From the NCBI GenBank assembly GCA_021777365.1, contig JAJYDP010000425.1, positions 1 through 5,034 on the forward strand: 5,034 nucleotides of DNA, in the 5' to 3' direction. The notes beneath the pieces were generated by a model that was given only the letters and a program-made list of their open reading frames with translations, had not been told where the DNA came from and ran no database searches. Positions within the stretch are counted from its first letter, which is position 1; each line of letters starts with the position of its first letter. This stretch comes from Chloroflexota bacterium. Its GTDB lineage: Bacteria > Chloroflexota > Limnocylindria > Limnocylindrales > CSP1-4. Positions 1 through 4,976 of this stretch are shown here, in pieces. A program made the translations under genes and the position numbers.

Positions 1-207
1 CGCGTGGCATGGGTGCGCGGCAACGTCGTGGTGGTGACCGGCACCGGCGGACCGCTGCGCATCACCACGACCTGCCCGCATGGGCCGGCGCGCTGGACCT
101 GCGCGAACTGCGGCTACGAGGTACCCATGGGAGGGAGCCTGGAGGTCGGGCTGGAGCAGATCCCGGTGCATGGTGGCCCGTTCCCGGCCGCCGATGGCGC
201 GGGGTAG
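1..207 (+). CDS. Small Cys-containing hypothetical protein, possibly 5'-truncated
   Basis: I do not recognise this protein. The frame is open from the first base of the window and ends at TAG 205-207. The start may be GTG at 4 (67 residues), another of the in-frame GTG codons just downstream, or outside the window. Codons end overwhelmingly in G or C, as expected for a real gene here; the overlapping frame that starts at 9 is Arg/Pro-rich and looks like a shadow. The middle carries a Cys-x8-Cys-x2-Cys arrangement (CPHGPARWTCANCGYEVP), the CxxC part resembling a zinc-ribbon knuckle. A fourth Cys is lacking, although the His after the first Cys could serve as ligand. No membrane segment or signal peptide is visible. 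The next gene begins 9 bases downstream, so the two may be linked. Function unknown. Confidence 0.5.
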   Translation, partial: RVAWVRGNVVVVTGTGGPLRITTTCPHGPARWTCANCGYEVPMGGSLEVGLEQIPVHGGPFPAADGAG

Positions 208-210
208 TCT
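205..210 (+). promoter_or_regulatory. Candidate -10 element for leaderless transcript
   Basis: TAGTCT fits the TANNNT pattern of a -10 box and lies six bases before the ATG at 217, the geometry of a leaderless promoter. Its first three bases are the stop codon of the preceding gene. A TTCCCG hexamer at 181-186 is a poor -35 match with an 18-base spacer. There is no good Shine-Dalgarno sequence before this ATG, which makes leaderless initiation attractive, but this is inference. Confidence 0.3.
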
Positions 211-216
211 GGGCGG

Positions 217-429
217 ATGACCGTCCACCTCACCTCGAGCCCGGGGACGACGTTCCTGGCGGGTCATCGCCGACGGGCGTCGGGCGGCAGCGCCGCCCGC
301 TGCTCGTGCGGCTGGATCGGGGTCGACTGGTCCGCTCATCGGCGCCGCGTGCTGGGCGCCTGGCTCGAGGAGCGGCGCCTGCTCCTCCGCGCGCGGCTGC
401 TCGCCGAGGAGGGGGTGCCGGTCCCGTAG
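217..429 (+). CDS. 70-residue hypothetical protein with CSCGW motif
   Basis: A short soluble protein with strongly GC-ending codons. Residues 29-34 read CSCGWI, a CxCGW signature found in small uncharacterised proteins of high-GC bacteria and possibly half of a metal site; no second Cys pair is present. The C-terminal half (about residues 40-66) is Arg/Leu/Glu-rich and looks like one amphipathic helix (GAWLEERRLLLRARLLAEEG), with basic residues that could contact nucleic acid. The ATG at 217 is chosen because it follows a plausible -10 box by six bases and the previous gene's stop by nine. It ends 27 bases from the stop of the convergent gene on the other strand. Function unknown. Confidence 0.5.
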   Translation: MTVHLTSSPGTTFLAGHRRRASGGSAARCSCGWIGVDWSAHRRRVLGAWLEERRLLLRARLLAEEGVPVP

Positions 430-456
430 GGGACGACGGCCCGTTCGGGAGGCTGC

Positions 457-585
457 TCAGCGGCGCGACCCGTAGCGGGTGATGCGCTCGCGCTGGAGGC
501 GGCCGAACTCGCGGATCTCCTCGTCGCTCAGGCCAGCGGCGGTGAAGCGGTCGGGCCGCAGCTTGGCTGCCAACGGCGTGGTCAC
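457..585 (-). CDS. 42-residue hypothetical protein
   Basis: I choose GTG at 585 rather than the longer ATG at 681. GGGAG lies about ten bases upstream of this GTG, and GAGAAT (four of six matches to a -10 box) sits seven bases before it, so either a ribosome site or a leaderless promoter would work. The extra residues of the longer version are low-complexity Ala/Gly/Pro and its start falls inside a hairpin. The 42-residue product begins VTTPLAAKLRPDRF and ends with a charged helix containing SDEEIREFGRLQRERITRYG. No family is recognised and no membrane segment is present. It converges on the CSCGW gene with 27 bases between stop codons and has no obvious terminator of its own. Confidence 0.4.
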   Translation of the reverse strand: MTTPLAAKLRPDRFTAAGLSDEEIREFGRLQRERITRYGSRR

Positions 586-670
586 GCTCGCGATTCTCCC
601 ACCGACGCACCCCGGTCCGGCGCTCCCCGCGCCGGTTGCCGCGGCCTCGGCGGACCTGATCGGAGGGCGA

Positions 671-697
671 GCTCGGCTCACGCGCAGAGAGCCGAGC
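671..697. other. Perfect 9-bp hairpin, non-coding
   Basis: GCTCGGCTC at 671-679 and GAGCCGAGC at 689-697 form a perfect nine-base stem with a nine-base loop. No T-tract follows on either strand. Reading leftward it lies just beyond the intrinsic terminator at 720-750, so it may be a back-up terminator for the pilin-like gene. It may equally be a leader structure for the 42-residue gene. The rest of 586-771 shows nothing else recognisable. Confidence 0.35.
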
Positions 698-719
698 CAC
701 GCGGACTCCCAGAGAGCGG

Positions 720-750
720 AAGAACCCCCGGCTGGCGACCGGGGGTTCTT
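720..750 (-). terminator. Intrinsic terminator of the pilin-like gene
   Basis: AAGAACCCCCGG (720-731) and CCGGGGGTTCTT (739-750) pair perfectly over 12 bases around a seven-base loop. Read leftward, the structure lies 21 bases after the TGA of the 422-residue gene, and the A-rich foot and TTCTT arm give the usual A/U-flanked form. The stem is symmetrical, so it would work in both directions, but no rightward gene ends here. Confidence 0.85.
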
Positions 751-771
751 CTCGGCGAGCAGAGCGGGAGG

Positions 772-2040
772 TCAGGGCGCGACGGCGACGCCGTAGAAGC
801 TGCGCCCGGGCGTGGTGAACGGCTTGGTCCAGCTCGCCCCGCCGTTCGAGGTGGCGTAGATCACCGCATTGCCGCTGCCGTCCGAGCCGACTGCGTAGGC
901 GGTGCTGGTGCCCTGGGCCGCGATTCCGCTGAACGACCCGGGCGTGGTGAACGGCTTGGTCCAGCTCGCCCCGCCGTTCGAGGTGGCGTAGATCACCGCA
1001 TTGCCGCTGCCGTCCGAGCCGACTGCGTAGGCGGTGCTGGTGCCAACGGCCGTCACCGCCGCGAAATGTGCTGCGTCGCCGATGGCACCGCTGATCTGAA
1101 ACTGTTCGTTCCAGGTCGTCCCGCCGTTCGAGGTGGCGTAGATCACCGCATTGCCGCTGCTGTCCAAGCCGACCGCATAGGCGTCATCCGTACCGGCCAC
1201 CGCGACGCCGTCGAACTGCCCGGGCGTGGTGAACTGCTGGGTCCAGGTCGTCCCGCCGTTCGAGGTGGCGTCGATGATGCCGCCCACTCCGTCGAAGCCG
1301 ACCGCGTAGGCGTGACTCGCGTCGCTGGCGGCGACGCCGGTGAAGGCCACCGGGAAGGGGGTGGTCTGGAGCAACTGCTGGGTCCAGGTTGCCCCGCCGT
1401 TCGAGGTGGCGTCGATCACGCCGTCGTGGGCGCTGTTGAAGCCCACCTCAAACGCGTGCGTCGCGTCGGCGGCCGCGACCCCGGCGATGAAGTCGGACAT
1501 CCCGGGCTGGACGGTCCAGGTGGCCCCGTTGTCCGCGCTGACATAGGGCATCGTGCTGCCGTCGACCCCCAGCCCCACGGCATAGATCGGCGCGGTCACC
1601 GTCAGGTCGTTGCTGATCCCGGTCTGGGTGGCCGTGCTGAGCGTGATGGTGTGGGTGATGGTGGTGTCGGTGCCGAGCGGGATGGTCTCGGTGACCGGGC
1701 CCACGTTGCCGGCGCTGTCCGAGGTGGTGGTGCCGAGCACCACCGGGGTGCTGTGGAGCGTGATGGTCACGCTGCTGTCGGGCGTGTAGCCGGTGCCGCT
1801 CACGCTCACCGTCTGGCCGACCGACTGGATGGCGGGGGTGACCAACGCCGTGGGGGCGGAGCCGCTGCCTGAGGTGGGGATGACCGCCTCCACCCGCTGG
1901 TTGATGAAGCCGAACGCCCCGCCGACCGCCACGCTCGCCGACGCCAGGGCGGCGATGGCGATGACGGCGATCAGGGCGATGGCGATGCCGTACTCGGTGG
2001 TGGACTGTCCGCTGTGGCGACTGCGGTGCATGGGGTGCAT
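772..2040 (-). CDS. Flp-type pilin fused to Ig-like domain and Asp-box beta-propeller
   Basis: A 422-residue secreted surface protein. Residues 1-11 form a short basic prepilin leader ending in Gly. The following QSTTEYG places Glu at +5 and Tyr at +6 of the mature protein, the Flp/Tad pilin signature cut by a TadV-type prepilin peptidase. Residues 18-45 are the hydrophobic pilin stalk. About 65-150 resemble a bacterial Ig-like domain (SVGQTVSVSGTGYTPDSSVT, later GNVGP). From about 152 to the end there are six repeats with the Asp-box core S-x-(D/N)-x-G-x-(T/S)-W, the Trp residues at 175, 219, 266, 310, 360 and 404. Each core is followed or preceded by a YAVG strand, as in BNR/Ycf48-like propellers; the ends (IYAVGLG and YGVAVAP) could close the ring. 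The ATG at 2040 is supported by AAGGAG eight bases upstream. Ordinary Flp pilins have roughly 50-80 residues, so this is a pilin-anchored adhesin or binding head by inference; an enzyme activity cannot be excluded. No other Tad genes are in view. Confidence 0.85.
   Translation of the reverse strand: MHPMHRSRHSGQSTTEYGIAIALIAVIAIAALASASVAVGGAFGFINQRVEAVIPTSGSGSAPTALVTPAIQSVGQTVSVSGTGYTPDSSVTITLHSTPVVLGTTTSDSAGNVGPVTETIPLGTDTTITHTITLSTATQTGISNDLTVTAPIYAVGLGVDGSTMPYVSADNGATWTVQPGMSDFIAGVAAADATHAFEVGFNSAHDGVIDATSNGGATWTQQLLQTTPFPVAFTGVAASDASHAYAVGFDGVGGIIDATSNGGTTWTQQFTTPGQFDGVAVAGTDDAYAVGLDSSGNAVIYATSNGGTTWNEQFQISGAIGDAAHFAAVTAVGTSTAYAVGSDGSGNAVIYATSNGGASWTKPFTTPGSFSGIAAQGTSTAYAVGSDGSGNAVIYATSNGGASWTKPFTTPGRSFYGVAVAP
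805..1044 (-). repeat. Two perfect 108-bp direct repeats in the propeller
   Basis: Bases 805-912 and 937-1044 are identical over 108 bp, 132 bp (44 codons) apart, and encode the same 36 residues (333-368 and 377-412). The 24 bp between them encode a different linker. A shorter core, CCGCCGTTCGAGGTGGCGT (plus strand), recurs at 839, 971, 1121, 1253 and 1394, spaced 132, 150, 132 and 141 bp. These spacings are all multiples of three and match the Trp spacing of the blades. Identity including third codon positions indicates recent duplication or gene conversion. Confidence 0.95.
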
Positions 2041-2048
2041 CTCACGCG

Positions 2049-2054
2049 CTCCTT
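2049..2054 (-). promoter_or_regulatory. Shine-Dalgarno site of the pilin-like gene
   Basis: AAGGAG on the minus strand lies eight bases before the ATG at 2040. It is the strongest ribosome-binding site in the window and fixes the start that gives the correct short prepilin leader. Confidence 0.8.
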
Positions 2055-2107
2055 CGACCGGCGCAGTGCTGGCCGGGTCAGCGGGAGAGTGGGTGGCCGA
2101 AGGGGGA

Positions 2108-2113
2108 TGTCAA
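2108..2113 (-). promoter_or_regulatory. Candidate -35 box upstream of the pilin-like gene
   Basis: A perfect TTGACA on the minus strand, 67 bases before the ATG at 2040, in the 262-base gap (2041-2302) that separates this gene from the upstream operon. No acceptable -10 is visible 16-19 bases downstream, where the sequence is C-rich (ACTCTC-like). This could be a promoter of unusual type, an activator-dependent one, or chance. Apart from this box and the hairpin at 2282-2316 nothing clear is seen in the gap. Confidence 0.3.
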
Positions 2114-2281
2114 GCTTGCGCGCAGGGGAGATTGCGGACGACGTGCGGGCCCACCGACGGCGCGGGCGACGAAGAGGTCATGGCTCGGGGTCCTGCCCCC
2201 CTCCTCGGTGCGGGGATGCTCCTCGAGCCGCGCCGCCGCACAGGCCGGCGGCAGCCGATCGAGTGCCTGCGTCGGGCGACG

Positions 2282-2316
2282 CGGCCGATCGGGGATGCCT
2301 GACTATCGATCGGCCG
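2282..2316 (-). terminator. Hairpin enclosing the stop codon of the TasA-like gene
   Basis: CGGCCGATCG (2282-2291) and CGATCGGCCG (2307-2316) are perfect ten-base inverted repeats separated by 15 bases, and the loop contains the TAG stop (2303-2305). No T-run follows on the minus strand, so this is either a weak or factor-aided terminator or a 3' stabilising structure. A further six-base GC stem (2232-2237 with 2247-2252) lies beyond it. Confidence 0.4.
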
Positions 2317-3106
2317 GCGCGCCACTGCTCGTCCAGGTGATGGTCAGCAGCTCGCCGTTCAATGCCGCTGGCAGGTCGCCCACGCTGCCCGTGACGGTCA
2401 GGGTGGCGCTCGCCCCGAGGGCCAGCGTAGCCTCCGTACCCGACGAGACTCCGAGCGGGGGGCGCGCGCACGCCGAGCCGGCGACGATGGCCGGCCCCGC
2501 GCCGGGGACTGGACCCGCGTAGAGGGCGTGGCCGGCGGCATCCACCACGTGGATCGTGACCAGCGCCGCCAGCGCGGGGTTGTCGCTCGTGGCACTGATC
2601 CACCAGCACGCCCGCTCGGTCCCGTCATTGGCGATGGTCAGCTGCTCCGGGCCCAGGGCCTGCCCGCTGAACACCTGGTTCGCGGGTGGGGCCAGCATCC
2701 CGTCGCTGGTGATCGCCAGGGAGAGGATCGGCACCGGCTGCAGCGATTGCCACAGAAGCCAGCCCAGGAGGAGAAGCAACGGCACGAGGGGGAGGAGCAG
2801 GAGCCAGCGGCGACGATCGCGCTGCTCCTCGGACGCATCGAGCGCCTCCCAGCCCGATGCCCGGCTCGTCGCGGTGGACCTTGTGGGCCATGCATTTGCG
2901 CCAGGCTGGGCGGGTGGCTCCGCGGTGAACCGTCCGCCCGCGACACCATCTCGTTCGCCGAGCGCGGTCGGCGCGCGCCCGGCGGTGTTGGTCGTCCGGG
3001 CCGCGTCGCGGGGCCCGGGACCACCTGAAGGGGCCGGATCCGACGGCCAGTCGAAGAGAGGAGCGGACGCGATGGACGCGCCTGCGGCAGCCTGCTCGGG
3101 AGCCAT
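2303..3106 (-). CDS. Single-pass membrane protein with TasA/camelysin-like ectodomain
   Basis: A 267-residue protein. Residues 1-95 are Ala/Pro/Gly-rich and look disordered. RDRRR (96-100) precedes one strong transmembrane helix at 101-121 (Leu-rich, ending GWLLWQ), so by the positive-inside rule the N-terminus is cytosolic and the C-terminus outside. Residues 128-262 have the pattern of the TasA/camelysin beta-sandwich: SGQALGPEQLTIANDGTERA, then ISATSDNPAL, then HALYAGPV, then LGASATLTVTGSV, ending in a LTITWTSSG strand. Two Cys (167, 213) could form an external disulfide. The family name is from pattern memory only. Unlike TasA there is no N-terminal signal peptide; the helix acts as an internal anchor. 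GAGGGG seven bases before the ATG supports the start, and the stop of the upstream gene lies three bases away, so the two are cotranscribed. A biofilm or surface-fibre role is inferred. Confidence 0.75.
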   Translation of the reverse strand: MAPEQAAAGASIASAPLFDWPSDPAPSGGPGPRDAARTTNTAGRAPTALGERDGVAGGRFTAEPPAQPGANAWPTRSTATSRASGWEALDASEEQRDRRRWLLLLPLVPLLLLLGWLLWQSLQPVPILSLAITSDGMLAPPANQVFSGQALGPEQLTIANDGTERACWWISATSDNPALAALVTIHVVDAAGHALYAGPVPGAGPAIVAGSACARPPLGVSSGTEATLALGASATLTVTGSVGDLPAALNGELLTITWTSSGAPADR

Positions 3107-3109
3107 CGC

Positions 3110-3406
3110 TCAGCCCCTCGACGGCATGTCGAGCGAGCGCGGGATGGCGCGCACCGGCATCCAGGCCAGGTATGCCAGGGACGCACCGACGACCGCGCCA
3201 GCCGCAGCGGTGAACGCCAGGATCAGGAGGGCATCCGAGGTGCGGTTGGCCGCGACGAGCGCGCCGCCCACCGGGAGTGCGACGAAGATGGCCCCGAGGG
3301 TGGCCGCCCGGGGGATGGGCAGCTTCCCGATGACGCCGATCAGGACCCGTCTGCGCCGCGGGGTCGCCGGAGAAACGCCGTCCCAGGTGGTGATCGTGCG
3401 CGCCAT
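3110..3406 (-). CDS. 98-residue two-TM membrane protein
   Basis: First gene of a two-gene leftward operon with the TasA-like protein, whose ATG follows this TGA after three bases. The reading frame is open much further upstream, to 3868, but that part overlaps the SLATT gene and is compositionally a shadow. The ATG at 3406 is preceded by GGGAG six bases away and gives a compact product. Residues 1-33 are basic and soluble (RRRR at 17-20). Hydrophobic segments lie at about 34-53 and 58-83, separated by the short polar turn ANRTSD; the tail of about 15 residues is basic. The plan of a basic N-terminus with a LPIP motif before a helical hairpin recalls small TcpE/PrgI-type secretion-system proteins, but the likeness is too weak to name it. 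No family is claimed. It probably works at the membrane with the downstream surface protein. Confidence 0.65.
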   Translation of the reverse strand: MARTITTWDGVSPATPRRRRVLIGVIGKLPIPRAATLGAIFVALPVGGALVAANRTSDALLILAFTAAAGAVVGASLAYLAWMPVRAIPRSLDMPSRG

Positions 3407-3476
3407 GGTGTGCTCCCGTCGCTCGGGGCCGTCGCCCGGGGCTGCTGCCTCGGGCCGCTGCTCGGCTGGACAACGG

Positions 3477-3505
3477 GTTGTCGGCGCGACCGGGCGCGGC
3501 GTCAA
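3477..3505 (-). promoter_or_regulatory. Candidate promoter for the leftward membrane-protein operon
   Basis: On the minus strand TTGACG (3500-3505) is followed after 17 bases by GACAAC (3477-3482). The -35 is a five-of-six match; the -10 is weak (three of six). It would give a leader of about 65 bases before the ATG at 3406. It lies in the 165-base divergent gap 3407-3571, which has no gene. Confidence 0.3.
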
Positions 3506-3536
3506 GGATTCTTCGGTTCGGCATGACCCGCGCAAC

Positions 3537-3567
3537 TTGCGTTTGCCGCCGGCGCCCTCAACATAGT
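3537..3567 (+). promoter_or_regulatory. Candidate promoter of the SLATT/CD-NTase operon
   Basis: TTGCGT (3537-3542) and CATAGT (3562-3567) are separated by 19 bases, and the second box (four of six matches to TATAAT) ends four bases before the GTG start. There is no Shine-Dalgarno sequence before that GTG, so transcription and translation may start almost together, although four bases is tighter than usual for a leaderless gene. The stop at 3524-3526 limits how far upstream the gene could begin. Confidence 0.3.
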
Positions 3568-3571
3568 CACC

Positions 3572-4102
3572 GTGGATAGGACTGAAGAAGTCTCCCAGCG
3601 TGGCGAACTCGCCAAGGAAGCGCAGCGCATCGCTGAGGACGCCGAGCATTCCGGCGCGCAGCACTTCGCCGCCGGGCAGCGTTGGCGCGGCCGCGCCCTC
3701 TGGTTCGGACTGCCGGCGACTATTGGTATCGCGGCCGTGAGCACCGGCGCTGGCCTCTTCGCCCTGGTCGGCCGCGACATCTACATCACTGCGGGCCTCG
3801 CCTTTGTGGTCGCCATCGCGGTGGCAGTGCGCGATTTCGCCGCCGCCGACGCCAAGGCCACGGCCCATAGTGCCAAGGGTGCCCGCTATTTCGCCCTACG
3901 GGATGACGCCCGTCGTTTCGCTAGCATCGAGGCGCCCGGACCGCGCAGCCTCGATGCCCTCACCGACGCGCTGATGGCCTTGGGCGGACGCCAGAAGGTG
4001 CTGCGTGACGAGGAGCCGCGCGAGGTCGATGCGGATCTTCGTGACCGGGTGCGCCAGGGCATCGAGTCCGGCGACTACCGACACCGGGTGGACGGTGGCT
4101 GA
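3572..4102 (+). CDS. SLATT-domain two-TM protein, candidate CBASS effector
   Basis: A 176-residue protein with the SLATT layout (SMODS and SLOG-associating two-TM effector). An N-terminal charged helix (about 8-40, LAKEAQRIAEDAEHSGAQHF) leads to a tight transmembrane hairpin at about 43-66 and 70-88. A C-terminal helical part follows with the family-like stretch AKGARYFALRDDARRFASIE (101-120) and ends in an acidic/basic tail (RVRQGIESGDYRHRVDGG). SLATT proteins are predicted to form membrane pores or disrupt membranes when triggered by a nucleotide second messenger made by the neighbouring SMODS enzyme. The TGA overlaps the next gene's ATG by one base (TGATG), so translation is probably coupled. 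The start is the GTG at 3572; no ATG lies between the upstream in-frame stop at 3524 and this codon. Codons here use somewhat more A/T-ending triplets than the leftward genes, consistent with an acquired defence cassette. Family assignment is from remembered pattern. Confidence 0.8.
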   Translation: MDRTEEVSQRGELAKEAQRIAEDAEHSGAQHFAAGQRWRGRALWFGLPATIGIAAVSTGAGLFALVGRDIYITAGLAFVVAIAVAVRDFAAADAKATAHSAKGARYFALRDDARRFASIEAPGPRSLDALTDALMALGGRQKVLRDEEPREVDADLRDRVRQGIESGDYRHRVDGG

Positions 4103-4976
4103 TGGCGACGACCGTTCCCGCCGCCTTCACCGAACTCCAGGGCCGACTCGCGCTGACCGATAACCAACGTGCCATCGCGGCCGGTCGGCTAACGAACCTC
4201 CAGAGCTTCTTCGCCAGCAACTACGTCGTGGCAAAGGCCCTTGGGCCATCGGCTCGTATGGGCGTCACACCATCGTCCGCCCCGAGCGCGACATCGACAT
4301 CATGGTGGCGTTCAGCGTCGCCGACTACTGGTCGCGCTACCAGTCCGACTCGCGCGTGTTCCTCCGGTGGCTTCGTGACGGTCTCAAACCCGCCTATCCA
4401 CGCACCCGCGTTGGTGTTCGGCAGATGGCCGTGCATCTGGCCCTGGGCGAAGACCTCGAGGTCGACCTCGTGGGTGGCTTCCATCGCAATGGTGGTGGCT
4501 TCTTCATCCCCGACGGTTCTGGCGGGTGGCAGGCCACCAACCCGCCCTATCACGATCAGCTCATGACCGACGCCAACGTTCGCCTGGGCTCGCACCTGAA
4601 GCCGCTCGTGCGGGTCATGAAAGCCTGGAACATCATGGGCAACCGCGGGCGGCTCCGCTCCTTCCACCTCGAGATGATCGTCGAGCGGGTCTGGCAGAAG
4701 GCGAGTTCCCTGCCTCCCCTGCCCGCCGTCGTCGCCGCCACCCTGGAGACTGGAGCAAGCTGGGTACGGGCCACTCATCCTGATCCCTGGAAAGGATCGG
4801 GCCAGAACCTCGATTCGTACCTGACTGCCGAAACGCGGGCCGCTATCGCCAAGACCATGGACGAGGATGCCGTTTGCGCCAAGAAGGCTCAGGCGTGTGT
4901 AGCCGCCGGCCAAACCGCGAAGGCCTTCGAGCGCTGGCAAGTGGTCTTCAACCACGAGTTCCCGGCCTACGGATGA
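4102..4976 (+). CDS. SMODS-family CD-NTase (CBASS cyclase), frameshifted
   Basis: A nucleotidyltransferase predicted to make a cyclic oligonucleotide alarm signal on phage infection. The N-terminal helix is read in the ATG 4102 frame to about 4242 (47 residues, ending FFASNYVVAKAL). The catalytic part is in the frame one base back, from about 4245: GSYGRHTIVRPERDIDIMVA (starting 4251) carries the GS motif and DxD metal-binding pair (Asp codons 4290 and 4296). The third acid is the Asp of LEVDLV (codon 4464). Then come IPDGSGGWQATNPPYH, KPLVRVMKAWNI and RSFHLEMIVERVW of the helical OAS1/SMODS-like domain, ending HEFPAYG at TGA 4974-4976. Joined, the protein is about 290 residues, a normal length. 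Without repair, the first frame reads nonsense to 4566. The second frame has no ATG, GTG or TTG from 4164 until ATG 4302, beyond the GS and DxD motifs, so as written it is inactive: a pseudogene or a sequencing error. The start overlaps the SLATT stop by one base. Confidence 0.85.
4237..4250 (+). other. Frameshift site in the CD-NTase gene
   Basis: GCCCTTGGGCCATC joins the two homologous frames. The change from frame 4102 to frame 4302 equals one missing base or two extra bases. One base missing from the GGG run would restore ...KALGAIGSYGR. One extra base in each of CCC and GGG would restore ...KALAIGSYGR, which looks closer to the family spacing I remember. No X-XXY-YYZ slippery heptamer is present, so programmed -1 slippage is unlikely. 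Confidence 0.75.

Noticed and set aside
421..434. GTCCC-GTAG-GGGAC mini-hairpin at the end of the CSCGW gene, as a terminator.
   Set aside because: The stem is only five bases with no T-tract, too weak to claim.
9..482. A 157-codon plus-strand frame, and the minus-strand frame 230-700, over the small genes.
   Set aside because: Both are rich in Arg, Pro and Ala in the way typical of out-of-frame GC-rich DNA, and overlap better small genes.
805..1420. Regularly spaced repeats considered as a CRISPR or satellite array.
   Set aside because: The spacings are 132-150 bp, all multiples of three, and encode propeller blades in frame. They are protein repeats.
1066..1872. A 268-codon open frame on the plus strand.
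   Set aside because: It is antisense to the pilin-propeller gene. Its repeated GGVD/PAVRGG content only mirrors the blade repeats, and no ribosome site or family pattern is seen.
2556..3566. A 336-codon plus-strand frame, and overlapping plus and minus frames in this region.
   Set aside because: It is antisense to the two-gene membrane operon, is Arg/Ser/Ala/Pro-rich, and has no domain pattern.
3407..3868. N-terminal extension of the 98-residue membrane protein to an ATG at 3868.
   Set aside because: It would run antisense through the SLATT gene and has shadow composition. The ATG at 3406 has a well-placed GGGAG.
4231..4250. Programmed -1 ribosomal frameshifting to join the two cyclase frames.
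   Set aside because: The direction fits, but there is no X-XXY-YYZ heptamer, and re-pairing of the tRNA on GGG one base back would be poor. An indel is simpler.
4221..4955. A 244-codon minus-strand frame.
   Set aside because: It is antisense to the cyclase, whose motifs on the plus strand are clear.
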